Positions 17,915 to 27,133 of a stretch of 64,000 nt of DNA are shown here, piece after piece. The notes under the pieces are model-generated. The model was not told the DNA's origin, searched no databases, and worked only from the letters and a program-made list of their open reading frames with translations. A program made the position numbers and the translations under genes. Each line of letters starts with the position of its first letter. Positions within the stretch are counted from its first letter, which is position 1. This stretch comes from Corynebacterium senegalense. Lineage in GTDB: Bacteria; Actinomycetota; Actinomycetes; Mycobacteriales; Mycobacteriaceae. The stretch covers positions 613,087 through 677,086 of the forward strand of contig NZ_LS990887.1 in NCBI RefSeq assembly GCF_900411315.1, read 5' to 3'.

Positions 17915-18279
17915 CAGCCTGATGCAGCGTGCCTCAGCTGTCCATTCCTTATTTGTTCAGGTTCGGCAGTCATGCGTCATGCGCAGGAACGCCAGGGACC
18001 AGCCTCATCCCACTCAACGATGCGAGTATGAGTGCCTGTCTTCCTTGGAACCGAGACGCTGATCAGCTCACCGTCATTGACGGCCGTGGACTACCCAGCT
18101 ACAGCACTCTCCGTCGCCGCCCCGCAACTTTTCCACTCCGCCGAGACGGCGGAACGTGGGCCAGGGCGTCGATGGCGGTGGCAATCACTGCTGCCATTGC
18201 CGGGCCAGCGTGCGAAGGGCTGTCGCAGTTGAAAGCTTATCGATGATCAAATACCGCGCCACAGGTATGGACACGCAGG
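17915..18279. other. Gap without a recognisable gene
   Basis: About 365 bases between the DUF2269-like gene and the antitoxin gene. Short frames exist on both strands but none shows a recognisable domain or ribosome site. It lies immediately downstream of the antitoxin, where a toxin partner would be expected; I could not find one there. Confidence 0.4.
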
Positions 18280-18531
18280 TCAGTCCAGTTTGAGGTCGGA
18301 CGTGAACTCCTCGTGGGAGACACCGCCCGCCTCCTGACGGGTAGCCGCTGCGGCACGGATATTTTCGCCATCCTCCAGCGCCTGAACCGCCCGGTCGTAG
18401 AAGTCCGGGGAGACCACCACCGCCCAGCGGCGGGGCCCGCGACTGAGGATGGTGACCGGTTCACGTTGGGCGGCATCAAGACAGTGGCTTTGTTCGCTGC
18501 GGAACTGACTGAGGGTGACCGTGATGCCCAT
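18280..18531 (-). CDS. Phd/YefM-like antitoxin, apparently without a toxin
   Basis: Protein of 83 residues. The N-terminal half (VTLSQFRSEQSHCLDAAQREPVTI, cited in part: EPVTILSRG) has the beta-alpha layout of Phd/YefM antitoxins, and the C-terminus (EEFTSDLKLD) is acidic as in toxin-neutralising tails. Start at ATG 18531; an inverted repeat lies just upstream. No RelE, Doc or PIN toxin frame follows, so it is an orphan or the toxin has decayed. Alternatively it is a DNA-binding protein of this fold with another role. Confidence 0.6.
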   Translation of the reverse strand: MGITVTLSQFRSEQSHCLDAAQREPVTILSRGPRRWAVVVSPDFYDRAVQALEDGENIRAAAATRQEAGGVSHEEFTSDLKLD

Positions 18532-18541
18532 ACCCTTTAAC

Positions 18542-18554
18542 GTACATTTTGTAC
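18542..18554 (-). promoter_or_regulatory. Palindrome upstream of the antitoxin gene
   Basis: GTACA-TTT-TGTAC, a perfect 5-3-5 inverted repeat ending 11 bp upstream of the antitoxin ATG. Antitoxins of this fold usually repress their own promoter through such a site. Also possible is a site for an unrelated regulator of the divergent copZ promoter about 75 bp away. Symmetry is seen directly; use is inferred. Confidence 0.5.
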
Positions 18555-18629
18555 AAGAAGTGCAGCAACGATCGCGGCCGTTCCGGAAATCCTGCCCGCC
18601 GAACGGGACGCTTAGGGGCAGACACCTCC

Positions 18630-18656
18630 TTGACTGATACCCCCCATGGGTATAGG
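18630..18656 (+). promoter_or_regulatory. copZ1-copA promoter with CsoR box
   Basis: ATACCC-CCCAT-GGGTAT (18637-18653) is a GC-cored inverted repeat like known CsoR operators. It fills the space between a -35 TTGACT (18630-18635) and a -10-like TATAGG (18651-18656), so bound CsoR should block polymerase. It lies 64 bp before copZ1. A nearly identical core occurs upstream of copZ2 at 29789. Binding is inferred from family knowledge and from csoR lying at the end of this gene set. Confidence 0.75.
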
Positions 18657-18716
18657 TTGAAGGTTGTTGGGCATCTCCACTCCTGTCCTTCAGGACATCA
18701 AGGAAAGGATCATCTG

Positions 18717-18926
18717 ATGAGCGCCGTAACAAAAAAGTACATCATCGAAGGCATGACCTGCGGACACTGCAAATCCTCCGTGGAGGAGGAGATCGGCGAG
18801 GTCGCCGGTGTGACCATGGTGGAGGCCACCGTGGATACCGGACAGGTGACCGTCACGGGTGAAAACTTCACCGACGACGATGTTGTCGCCGCTGTCACGA
18901 CAGCCGGCTACACCGTCAAGCCCTAA
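18717..18926 (+). CDS. copZ: CopZ-like copper chaperone
   Basis: Cytosolic heavy-metal-associated domain protein of 69 residues with the metal loop GMTCGHC and a ferredoxin-like fold pattern ending AAVTTAGYTVKP. It carries Cu(I) to the CopA ATPase encoded 170 bp downstream. Start ATG 18717 follows AAGGAAAGG. Expression should be derepressed by copper through the CsoR box upstream. The second chaperone gene at 29417 is longer and Cys-richer, so the two are not recent duplicates. Confidence 0.88.
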   Translation: MSAVTKKYIIEGMTCGHCKSSVEEEIGEVAGVTMVEATVDTGQVTVTGENFTDDDVVAAVTTAGYTVKP

Positions 18927-19096
18927 TCTCTGGGCTCGGTCCCCACCTCGGGTAGACACAGCCGGGCCAACCCTGCTGGATATGCCCATCAGGCCCAGCC
19001 ATGCAGGTTCGATATCCCCGACGGTGCATCTGTGGGCGGGCCTTTTGGGACCTCGGAGATGCACCTCACCACTGTTTGCTGAAGGACTGATCACTG

Positions 19097-21433
19097 ATGA
19101 TTCAGACTCAACCGTCGGTTGACCTACTCCAGGTCGATCTGGGCGTCACCGGCATGACCTGTACGTCGTGCTCAGGGCGGGTGGAGCGCAAGCTCAACAA
19201 GCTCGATGGCGTGGAGGCTACCGTCAACTTCGCCACCGAATCCGCCTCCGTCAGTTACGACCCCACCAAAGTCGACGCCGATCGGCTGATCGAAACCGTG
19301 CGGGGTGCCGGGTACGACGCGTTCACCATGGGGGATCAACATGCCCCCGCCGTGGACAGCGGCCCGGAGGACGACACCGAGGTGGTCGGTGACCGCCACG
19401 AACAGGCCCGCGAGGCCGAGGCCACAGACCTGAAGTCGCGTCTGATCGGGTCGACGATCCTCTCCGTTCCGGTGGTCGCGATCTCGATGATCCCGTCCCT
19501 GCAGTTCATGAATTGGCAGTGGGCCCTGCTCGTCATGTCCACCCTGATCTACTTCTACGGTGGTGCCCCGTTCCACCGGGCGACCTTAACCAACCTGCGT
19601 CACCGCTCGACCACGATGGACACGCTCGTGTCTCTGGGCACTACCGCTGCGTATCTGTGGTCGCTGTGGGCCTTGTTTTTCGGCAACGCCGGGCACCCCG
19701 GCATGGTCATGGAGGTGAGCCTGCTGCCCCGCGATGACGGCATGGACCACATCTACCTCGAGACCATCGCCGTAGTCATCACCTTCCTGTTGCTCGGCCG
19801 GTGGTTTGAGGTCCGCGCCAAGGGCCAGTCCTCCGCGGCGCTGAAGTCCCTGCTGGACATGGGTGCGAAAGACGCCGCGGTGATCCGCGACGGTGAGGAA
19901 GTCCGCGTCCCGGTCTCCCAGCTGACAGTCGGTGACGTCTTCGTCGTCCGCCCGGGTGAGAAGATCGCCACCGACGGTCGTGTCATCGAGGGCACTTCGG
20001 CCATCGACGAGTCGATGCTGACAGGCGAGTCCGTTCCTGTCGAGGCCGCCCCCGGCACCCCGGTCACGGGCGCGACGATCAACACCTCCGGTCGACTGCT
20101 GGTCGAAGTCACCCGCACAGGTTCGGAGACCACGCTGTCCCAGATGGCCAAGCTGGTCACTGACGCCCAGGCGAAAAAAGCCCCGGTCCAGCGCCTGGTG
20201 GATAAGATTTCCTCGGTCTTCGTCCCGACGGTCATTGTCGTCTCCATCATCACCCTGATCGTCCACCTCGCCCTCGGCAGCGGGGTGAACTGGGCTTTTT
20301 CCGCCGCAGTCGCGGTGCTGATCATCGCTTGCCCATGCGCCCTGGGACTGGCCACCCCGACCGCCCTGCTGGTGGGCACCTCCCGGGGCGCGCAGCTGGG
20401 CTTGTTGATCAAGGGCCCGGAGGTCCTCGAATCCACCCGCCAGGTCGACACCATCGTCATGGACAAGACCGGCACCGTCACCTCCGGGGTCATGTCGGTC
20501 ACCGGCGTCCACGCCGCCGACGGCTACACCAACAACGAGGTCCTCGCCTTGTCGGCGGCCGTCGAAGCAGGCTCCGAGCACCCCATCGCCAAGGCGATTG
20601 TCGCCGAGGCCGAGCGCTCCGGGAACATCCAGGAGGCCACCGACTTCGACAGCACCGCCGGCCGGGGTGTCACGGCCACCGTCAAGGGTCACGTCGTCAC
20701 CGTCGGCCGTCCCGCCGGCCAGCTGCCCCGTGACCTCACCACCGCCTTCGACCACGCACAGTTGCAGGGCGCGACCCCGGTTGCCGTCTACGTCGATGAC
20801 CAGCCCGCCGGTGTGGTCGTGGTGCGCGATGTCATCAAAGACTCCTCAGCGGAAGCGGTCGCCCAGTTCCGCAGGCTGGGGTTGAGTCCGTACCTGCTCA
20901 CCGGCGATAACGCGAAGGCCGCGGCCGCCGTCGCCCAAGAGGTGGGCATCGATGCGGCCAACGTGAGTGCCGAGGTCCTGCCGCAGGACAAGGTCGCGGT
21001 CATCGAGAAGCTGCAACATGAGGGCAAGAAGGTCGCCATGGTCGGCGACGGCGTCAATGACGCGGCCGCCCTGGCCCAGGCCGATCTGGGTCTGGCCATG
21101 GGGGCGGGCACGGATGTGGCCATCGAGGCCTCCGATATCACCTTAATGAACAACGACCTGCGCTCCGCGGGCGATGCCATCCGTCTGTCACGTCGCACGC
21201 TGGGCACTATCAAGGGCAACCTGTTCTGGGCGTTCGCCTACAACGTCGTGCTGATCCCGGTCGCCGCGATCGGTTTCCTCAACCCGGGGTTGGCGGGCAT
21301 TGCGATGGGCTTCTCCTCGGTGTTCGTGGTCTCCAACTCCCTTACGCTGCGTAGATTCAAGCCCTCCCACGACAACACCAGTTCCTCACCGCAGCCCGCT
21401 CGCCCCTCCGTGCGGCAGCCGGTCACCGCCTAA
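19097..21433 (+). CDS. copA: Cu(I)-exporting P1B-type ATPase CopA
   Basis: Inner-membrane copper pump of 778 residues. One N-terminal metal-binding domain has GMTCTSC (19-25). The transmembrane site is CPC (412-414), typical of P1B-1 Cu(I) pumps; phosphorylation site is Asp456 in DKTGT; TGES lies at 309-312; the SEHP and GDGVNDAAA motifs are present. Start ATG 19097 is preceded by AAGGA at a slightly long distance. It follows copZ1 by 170 bp, possibly with read-through from the CsoR-controlled promoter, and precedes csoR. Confidence 0.92.
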   Translation: MIQTQPSVDLLQVDLGVTGMTCTSCSGRVERKLNKLDGVEATVNFATESASVSYDPTKVDADRLIETVRGAGYDAFTMGDQHAPAVDSGPEDDTEVVGDRHEQAREAEATDLKSRLIGSTILSVPVVAISMIPSLQFMNWQWALLVMSTLIYFYGGAPFHRATLTNLRHRSTTMDTLVSLGTTAAYLWSLWALFFGNAGHPGMVMEVSLLPRDDGMDHIYLETIAVVITFLLLGRWFEVRAKGQSSAALKSLLDMGAKDAAVIRDGEEVRVPVSQLTVGDVFVVRPGEKIATDGRVIEGTSAIDESMLTGESVPVEAAPGTPVTGATINTSGRLLVEVTRTGSETTLSQMAKLVTDAQAKKAPVQRLVDKISSVFVPTVIVVSIITLIVHLALGSGVNWAFSAAVAVLIIACPCALGLATPTALLVGTSRGAQLGLLIKGPEVLESTRQVDTIVMDKTGTVTSGVMSVTGVHAADGYTNNEVLALSAAVEAGSEHPIAKAIVAEAERSGNIQEATDFDSTAGRGVTATVKGHVVTVGRPAGQLPRDLTTAFDHAQLQGATPVAVYVDDQPAGVVVVRDVIKDSSAEAVAQFRRLGLSPYLLTGDNAKAAAAVAQEVGIDAANVSAEVLPQDKVAVIEKLQHEGKKVAMVGDGVNDAAALAQADLGLAMGAGTDVAIEASDITLMNNDLRSAGDAIRLSRRTLGTIKGNLFWAFAYNVVLIPVAAIGFLNPGLAGIAMGFSSVFVVSNSLTLRRFKPSHDNTSSSPQPARPSVRQPVTA

Positions 21434-21724
21434 TCCGCATCCTTTTCTAGCGATAAGGAACCCCGTGTCCTCCTCCTGCGGCTGAGTCCCTCCAATAACA
21501 CTCAGACCTCCGTCCCCAAGTACCTGCTCCTGACCTCTCCCCCGGCCCCACCCGGCAGGCCCCTCCGGGCCGACAATCTGCCGACTACTTATCCGAATAA
21601 CGCCACAGGGCGTGGGGACCATGAGGTCCTCACGCCTCATTCCATACCCCCGGGCTTTCCATCCTGATCGACCCGCAACTGACTCAGGACATACCTGCCC
21701 CCTTTTTTCAGCAAGGAGACCATT
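21434..21724 (+). other. copA-csoR intergenic region
   Basis: About 290 bases. A tiny frame GTG TCC TCC TCC TGC GGC TGA near 21464, behind AAGGAACCCC, would encode a six-residue Cys peptide; I do not consider it proven. ATACCCCCGGG at 21645-21655 resembles one half of the CsoR boxes seen elsewhere here and could contribute to csoR autoregulation. No full gene was seen. Confidence 0.4.
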
Positions 21725-22066
21725 GTGGATACTCGCACCCCTGATCAGGCCGTTTCCTCCTCGGGTGGGGCCGACACCTGTCACACCACCCATGGCTACA
21801 TCAACGACAAGGATCGCTATCTCGCCCGCCTCAAGCGCATCGAGGGCCAGGCCCGGGGCCTGCACAGCATGGTCGACGAGGAACAGTACTGCATCGACAT
21901 CCTTACCCAGATCTCCGCGGTCAATGCTGCCCTACGCAGCGTTGCCCTGGGACTACTCGATGACCACATGAAACACTGCGTCCGTGACGCCGCCCAGTTA
22001 GGAGGAGAGGAGGCCGACGCGAAGTTCCAGGAAGTCACCGACGCTATCGCCCGTTTCGCCCGGTGA
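21725..22066 (+). CDS. csoR: CsoR copper-sensing repressor
   Basis: All-helical Cu(I)-responsive repressor of 113 residues. The ligand set Cys56, His81, Cys85 (QYCIDIL and DDHMKHC) has exactly the C-H-C spacing of mycobacterial CsoR (36-61-65). GTG start at 21725 follows AAGGAGACCATT. On Cu(I) binding it should leave the boxes at 18637 and 29789, inducing both copper-export gene sets. The short N-terminal tail contains His20 and His23, which could add metal affinity. Its stop overlaps a GTG at 22063 of the broken VKOR gene. Confidence 0.92.
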   Translation: MDTRTPDQAVSSSGGADTCHTTHGYINDKDRYLARLKRIEGQARGLHSMVDEEQYCIDILTQISAVNAALRSVALGLLDDHMKHCVRDAAQLGGEEADAKFQEVTDAIARFAR

Positions 22067-22261
22067 CAGGCCGGGGCCCGACCACCACACCCCGTCGAGA
22101 ACGGCGGCCAGGCCACTCTGACCGCCCCTGTTGCCGGCTGGAGGCTGGGAGTCCTGCTGCTGGCGGCGGCATGATCGGGTTGATGGCCACTGTGGTGCTG
22201 CTGGTCGAAAAGATCGCGCCGCTGAACAACCTCGACCACATCCCCACCTGCAACATCAACC
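22063..22261 (+). pseudogene. N-terminal fragment of a VKOR-family protein
   Basis: A GTG overlaps the csoR stop as GTGA. Homology reads VAGWRLGVLLLAA, then after a one-base frame change MIGLMATVVLLVEKIAPLNN and HIPTCNIN, matching the first membrane helix and the region leading to the active site of vitamin K epoxide reductase-like disulfide-forming enzymes. It is cut at 22261 by the end of an IS6-family element before the CxxC. Two lesions (frameshift and truncation) make it non-functional. Its place after csoR suggests it was once part of the copper operon. Confidence 0.6.
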
Positions 22262-22440
22262 GGTACTGTTGCAAAGTTGGGGGGAGCCGCAAAAACTCAG
22301 TTTCTCATTCCCTGATGGCCGCTGCGTGTGGGCGTTGTCAGGCAGTCTCGAAGACCCGGTTGACGATCACCGGGTTCGGTTGCCCGTGGGCAAACATCGT
22401 GCCTTGCCCTTTCTGCAATGAGTGCATCGCCTCCGGTCAA
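22262..22440 (-). mobile_element. Remnant of an IS6-family insertion sequence
   Basis: GGTACTGTTGCAAAGTT at 22262 is a typical IS6/IS26-type terminal repeat. On the minus strand 22338-22436 encodes MHSLQKGQGTMFAHGQPNP and then VIVNRVFETA stop, the C-terminus of actinobacterial IS6-family transposases. The rest of the gene is missing; the left end of an IS256-family element follows at about 22441, so the IS6 copy was truncated by insertion or recombination. Confidence 0.7.
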
Positions 22441-23852
22441 GTCCCGTGTAGTGGTGTAGCCGTTCGTGCTTTCGGCTCGGTATGAAGTTGGGAGTTTGGT
22501 TAGGCGGTTAGCTGGTGTTGGTCGCCATGATCGTCTCCTGGGTGGTGCATGAGGTGTTTGGTCTGTTCGAGTGCGGATAGTGACATGTAGCGTTCTTGCT
22601 GGATCCAATCGTCGTGTTGCTCGGCAAGGACGGCGCCAACAAGCCGGATGATCGATTCGCGGTTCGGGAAGATACCCACGACGTCGGTGCGCCGGCGGAT
22701 CTCCCGGTTTAACCGCTCGGTGGGGTTGTTTGACCACACCTTCGTCCAGACCGGTTTCGGGGGTGCGGTAAACGCCAGCACCTCATCGAGTGATTCCTCC
22801 AGATACGCCGCAACCTGGGGGAACTTCGGCTCCAATAGGTCAACGACTTCGTGGGCTTGGGTCCAGGTGGATGCCGCGTCGGGTTGCTGGAAGATCGTCT
22901 GGAACATCGCCGAGACCATCGGCCACTGGGTTTTCGGGACTTTCTCGTAGAGGTTTTTGGCGAAGTGGGTGCGACAGCGCTGCCACGACGCATCGGGCAG
23001 CACTTCAGATATCGCGTGCTGGATGCCTTCATGCGCATGACTGGTGATAAGGAAGACCCCGCGAAGTCCGCGGGCTTTTAAGTCCTGGAAGAAGCCTTTC
23101 CACGATGCGTTGGATTCCGCGGTGGCGACGTGCATGCTGAGCATTTCCCGGTACCCGTCGGCGTTGACGCCGGTGGCAAGCAGCACGGAGCATTTGACCA
23201 CCCGGCCGCCTTCACGGACTTTGATCGTCAACGCGTCGCACGACAGGTAGGCGTACCCGCCGGGGTCGAGGGGGCGGTTTCTAAAAGTCTGCGACCATCT
23301 CGTCGAGTTCTTCCGACATGCGCGAGACTTGCGATTTCGACAGGTGAGAAATCCCAAGGGTGGCCACCAAATCGTTCATCCTGCGGGTGGAGACCCCTTT
23401 GAGGTAGCAGGTGGCAATTACGGTTGATAAAGCGCGTTCGGCTCGTGAGCGGCGCTCTAGCAGCCAGTCTGGAAAGAACGCGCCGTGGCGTAGCTTCGGC
23501 ACTGCCACATCGATGGTGCCGACACGGGTGTCGAGGTCGCGGTGGCGGTACCAGTTGCGGTGGTTGACCCGCTCGGTGGAAGCAACCCCGTATTCGGCGC
23601 CGCAGACGGTGTCGGCCTGGGCGGAGAGGATCTGGTTGATAAACCCTTGCAGCATCTGGCGCATCAGATCCGGGGAGGCTTGAGCGAGCAGATCATCCAG
23701 ATAGGTTGTCGGGTCGATAGAATGCGGTGCAGCGGTCATCGTCATGTGCCTTTCGGTGAGATGTGGTAGTTGAGTCGAAAGGTTACTGGCGGTGGCCGCC
23801 CCTGTATTTCCCAGGGCCCACCATCAGCAAGCGTTACACCACACTAAGGGAC
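22441..23852 (-). mobile_element. IS256-family insertion sequence
   Basis: About 1.41 kb. Imperfect terminal inverted repeats start GTCCC at both ends and share GTGGTGTA (left 22441-22465, right about 23828-23852 reversed). It contains one transposase gene, frameshifted. I find no clear 8-9 bp target duplication, which fits insertion into a remnant followed by rearrangement. End coordinates are estimates. Confidence 0.7.
22500..23745 (-). pseudogene. IS256-family transposase, frameshifted and with a changed catalytic residue
   Basis: Residues 1-154 (from 23745) are in one frame and end VADF-stop at 23281. The protein resumes one base forward as RNRPLDPGGYAYLSCDALTIK (shown in part: CDALTIKVREGG) to a stop at 22500, about 413 residues in all. 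The change occurs at TTT-TAG, where Phe-tRNA could slip +1 onto TTT, or one T has been gained. The first catalytic Asp (CDAL) and the final Glu (RLNREI) are present, but the expected TSDAHEG reads TSHAHEG, with His from CAT at 23037-23039. Both changes suggest an inactive enzyme. Confidence 0.8.
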
Positions 23853-24117
23853 GTAACCGAGTTTGTCCGGAGTTTGTCCGACGATAGCGGGGTTAATGAA
23901 CCCTGTGGGCATTATGGAAGATCCACCACTCGTACAAGCACATCACCGCGGCGACGCCCTCCCCAGCAGCCGACGACGAAACACTATCGGCCCCGCCGGC
24001 GCCGCTGCTCAGGAAGCCAGTGGAGTGACACTCACAGACCTCCGAGACTGCGCCGACACAAGGCGCGCCTCCCCTGCCCCGTGGGGGCCGTCTCTGCATT
24101 CGTGCGTTCAGCGCCCG
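23853..24117. other. Unassigned remnant sequence between IS256 and the ctaD tail
   Basis: Begins with an 11-bp tandem repeat AGTTTGTCCGG/AGTTTGTCCGA (23860-23881). On the plus strand an open frame without start, 23900-24028, reads TLWALWKIHHSYKHITAA and ends LLRKPVE-stop; it looks like the cytoplasmic tail of a membrane protein but I cannot assign it. The rest shows nothing recognisable. Confidence 0.35.
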
Positions 24118-24438
<321 letters not shown>

Positions 24439-24447
24439 TACCAGGTC

Positions 24448-24771
24448 CTAGTTCTGGTTCTGTGGCGGCAGCGCCGCGACGAGCTGGGCGTCGAAGTCCT
24501 GCGGACCCAGGCTGGCGGCACCGCCTGGCGAACCGAGGTCGTCGAAAAAGGCGGCGTTAGCGTCGATGTAGCCCACCCACTTGTCTGGGACATCGTCTTC
24601 GTAGAAGATGGCCTCAACCGGGCAAACGGGCTCGCAGGCACCGCAGTCGACGCACTCGTCGGGGTGGATGTAGAGCATCCGTTTGCCCTCGTAGATGCAG
24701 TCCACGGGACATTCCTCGACGCAGGCTCGATCCAGGACATCAACGCAGGGCTGGGAGATTGTGTAGGTCAT
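24448..24771 (-). CDS. fdxA: 7Fe ferredoxin FdxA
   Basis: Cytosolic electron carrier of 107 residues with two cysteine clusters: CVDVLDRACVEECPVDC at the N-terminus and CVDCGACEPVCP mid-protein, the pattern of [3Fe-4S][4Fe-4S] ferredoxins in actinobacteria. Start ATG 24771 follows GGAGA at good spacing. Complete and apparently functional, an intact gene within a stretch of fragments; it lies directly beside the mini-element. Partner enzymes are not nearby. Confidence 0.88.
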   Translation of the reverse strand: MTYTISQPCVDVLDRACVEECPVDCIYEGKRMLYIHPDECVDCGACEPVCPVEAIFYEDDVPDKWVGYIDANAAFFDDLGSPGGAASLGPQDFDAQLVAALPPQNQN

Positions 24772-25042
24772 CGGATCTCCAATACTACGGATAAAGACGT
24801 GGAAAATAGGTTCACTATCATCCTACTAGCTCCCCAACCCTTCACTAATGGGCACATATCTTCGATTACCCCCGCCGCCAGTAGCGGTAAGGATAGTGGA
24901 ACCGGTCAGCTGGTCACCGTCGCATGCTGGTACAAACATCAGGGACAGGAGGCCGGTGATCGAACGGTGCCGGTCCATGGTCTCGCCGCGAAAAACGGAC
25001 CCTCGGCGGGCTCAAACACCCCAGGGGAAGTCCCTATCTTTC
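24772..25042. other. Gap upstream of fdxA
   Basis: About 270 bases carrying the fdxA promoter region (AT-rich near 24780-24830) and the downstream side of the cupin gene. No gene, hairpin terminator or repeat stands out. Confidence 0.4.
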
Positions 25043-25378
25043 TTATTGCTTCAGTTTGGCAATGGTGATCAAAACAGCGGAGTCCTCGATTGCCTCGAGG
25101 CTGTGCCGAGATCGCGGCACGATCAACAGATCACCGCTGCGACCTATCCAGGTCTCATCGCCCGTCCTGAGTTGGACACGCCCTTGTAGGACATAAATCG
25201 TGGATTCATCGTGATTGTCGCGCTCTCCGAGCTCGGCACCCTGACGTATCCCGACGACGGTCTGCCGCAGAATTTTTTCGTGCCCGCCGAAGACGGTATC
25301 GGCGGCACGAGCACTAGGGGCGATGATGGCCTCTTTAAGTTGCTTGCGGGCGAGGGCCTCGATCGATATTTTGTGCAT
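25043..25378 (-). CDS. Small cupin-domain protein
   Basis: Single-domain cupin of 111 residues. The barrel motif is visible as GERDNHDESTIYVLQGRVQL with second half GDLLIVPRSRHSLEAIEDS, so likely metal ligands include His and Glu of the first motif and His of the second. No signal peptide. Start ATG 25378 follows AAAGGTTG. Such proteins bind small molecules or detoxify; nothing here assigns a substrate. It is intact and alone, flanked by gene fragments. Confidence 0.65.
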   Translation of the reverse strand: MHKISIEALARKQLKEAIIAPSARAADTVFGGHEKILRQTVVGIRQGAELGERDNHDESTIYVLQGRVQLRTGDETWIGRSGDLLIVPRSRHSLEAIEDSAVLITIAKLKQ

Positions 25379-25632
25379 ATAAACAACCTTTCGGAGCCGG
25401 TCTGGGAAGCATCGAATGGTGAGGAGACCATGTTTTTGTTCATGCGCCTTCCCTGATGGCCCAAGAAGTTAACGCAGTGCGTAAAAAGTGGACTCTGACG
25501 TGTCAGCGGTAGGGATCCTCCGTGGGCGGGCCGATGCGCAGGATAGCGGTCAGCGCTTGGTTTCGGTTACTGACATCGAGACGGGCGACGATTATTCATA
25601 AGGAATGCAAATTTATAGCAGCATCACGCGAC
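25379..25632. other. Gap with a possible LuxR-type C-terminal remnant
   Basis: On the minus strand 25503-25592 reads [20 protein letters not shown] ending in a stop, reminiscent of the last helix of a LuxR/FixJ-type HTH domain (about 29 residues). It has no start and a stop precedes it. The homology is short and uncertain. The left portion carries the cupin promoter; nothing else is recognisable. Confidence 0.35.
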
Positions 25633-26101
25633 GAGTCAACTACGCTGCTGTCGGTGGCCGACCACTGTCTGCGCAGCCGTCAGTATGTCAATGTCATCGT
25701 CGCCGGCAAACAGCCGCAGCTGCAATACCTAGACATGGACGACGCCATCGTTCACTGCACCAAGGGCATCGGCATCTGGGACTGGCCCAGCACACACCCG
25801 GACACGGAACCGGATGTGGTGCTTGGTTGTGCCGGGGACGTTCCCACCATGGAGACCCTCGCCGCCGTGGACCTTTTGCGCTCCCACTTCCCGGATCTGT
25901 CCATCCGGGTGGTCAACGTCGTAGACCTCCTTCGGCTGCAACACGAGTCCGAAGGCCCGCACGGGCTGTCGGACATCGACTTCGACGCGCTGTTCACCAC
26001 GGACAAGCCAGTGATCTTCGCCTACCACGGTTATCCGTGGTTGATCCACCGGCTCACCTACCGGCGGACCAACCACGGGAACTTCCATGTTCACGGCTTT
26101 A
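25633..26101 (+). pseudogene. Internal fragment of phosphoketolase
   Basis: Reads [40 protein letters not shown] and [20 protein letters not shown], strongly matching the C-terminal third of xylulose-5-phosphate/fructose-6-phosphate phosphoketolase. About 155 of some 800 residues are left, with neither the natural start nor end. An in-frame ATG at 25522 gives a longer frame, but its first part is unrelated. At 26101 it is fused tail to tail with a fragment of an unrelated glycolytic gene. Confidence 0.75.
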
Positions 26102-26332
26102 GAGAGGTAGTTTCCCGGCGATGGGATATCCGGCAGCGCTCATCTCTTGGTGGGCTTCTTCCGTGGAGGCATAGACCGGGATGCCCTGCGTGATGGCGGT
26201 GGCGACCCGGTAATCGGTGGTGACGTCGCTGACCCCGAGGAGTTCCATGTCCTCCTGGGCTCTCACCGCGTCGGCTACACGTTTACCGATGACACCGTAC
26301 CCGTTTACTGCAACCTTGATTTTATTCGGCAT
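26099..26332 (-). pseudogene. N-terminal fragment of type II glyceraldehyde-3-phosphate dehydrogenase
   Basis: MPNKIKVAVNGYGVIGKRVA and DMELLGVSDVTTDYR match the NAD(P)-binding start of archaeal-type (type II) GAPDH, with the Rossmann motif GYGVIG. About 75 of roughly 340 residues remain. The frame ends at a stop created at the junction with the phosphoketolase fragment. Start ATG 26332 is native. The catalytic domain is gone, so no enzyme activity is expected. Confidence 0.7.
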
Positions 26333-26419
26333 GCTGATTGTCCTTCCCGGAAATCCTGGTTTGGCCCGATGGCCGTATGGTCGTATTTCTCATCTGGGGT
26401 GGTCGGGGAATGTCCTTGT

Positions 26420-27082
26420 TCAGAGCTCGTTGAGCATCTGCTGCATCTCGGCGATCTCGGCCTCCTGATCTTCAATGACCTGCTCAGCCAGAACGATGGC
26501 CTGCGGGTTCTGGCCATCAGTGACCTCATCGCGGGCCATATCGACCGCGCCCTCATGGTGGGCGGTCATCTGCTCAAGGTAGAGCCGGGCAGCCTCGGTG
26601 CCCTTGGCGTCCTCGAGGGCTGTCATGTCCTCCTCGCTCATCATTCCACTCATCCCGCCATGGTCCATCTCACCCATATCACCGGTGACCGGATCTTCTT
26701 CCCAGGTCTCGAGCATGGTATTCATCCGGTCGATCTCCGGGCCCTGGGCATCGATAACACCCTGGGCGAACTCGATGACCTCGGCCGGGATATCGTCCTT
26801 GGCCAGGAGGATTTCACTCATCTCCACGGCCTGTTGGTGATGCGGGATCATCATCTGCGCGAACATGATGTCCGCGTCATTGTGCTCGGCGGAGACCTCT
26901 CCGTCCGCCCCCGTCTCTGTCTCAGGATCCGTGGTGGCCCCGGTCGTTTCGGTGGTGTCGGGGGCGGACGTAGTGGCGATGGTCGTGGTGTCGGTGTTTT
27001 CTCCCTCAGTGTTATCTGCGCAGGCGGACAAAACCAGGGTGGAGGTCAAGGCGAGAGCGGCGATGGTGATGGTGCGCTTCAT
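26420..27082 (-). CDS. DUF305 copper-binding-type lipoprotein
   Basis: Exported lipoprotein of 220 residues: signal LALTSTLVL and lipobox LSAC, a Thr/Glu-rich linker, then two DUF305 repeats with MFAQMMIPHHQQAVEM and LYLEQMTAHHEGAVDMA, plus a Met-rich loop (HGGMSGMMSEEDM). Paired His and Met residues are typical of copper-sequestering DUF305/CopM-like proteins at the outer membrane face. Start ATG 27082 follows AAAGGGAACC. It is the third gene after copZ2 and copB, 51 bp behind copB, so likely co-induced by copper. Confidence 0.82.
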   Translation of the reverse strand: MKRTITIAALALTSTLVLSACADNTEGENTDTTTIATTSAPDTTETTGATTDPETETGADGEVSAEHNDADIMFAQMMIPHHQQAVEMSEILLAKDDIPAEVIEFAQGVIDAQGPEIDRMNTMLETWEEDPVTGDMGEMDHGGMSGMMSEEDMTALEDAKGTEAARLYLEQMTAHHEGAVDMARDEVTDGQNPQAIVLAEQVIEDQEAEIAEMQQMLNEL

Positions 27083-27133
27083 GGGGTTCCCTTTCGGAGG
27101 TTGTGTATGGGGGAGTCGATGAAGGATTGAAAG

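Noticed and set aside
18279..18280. A toxin gene next to the antitoxin
   Set aside because: I translated the flanking downstream region in the relevant frames and found only stop-interrupted sequence without toxin motifs.
21464..21484. Six-codon Cys-containing frame behind AAGGAACCCC
   Set aside because: Could be a leader peptide, but it is too short to support and no attenuator structure was found.
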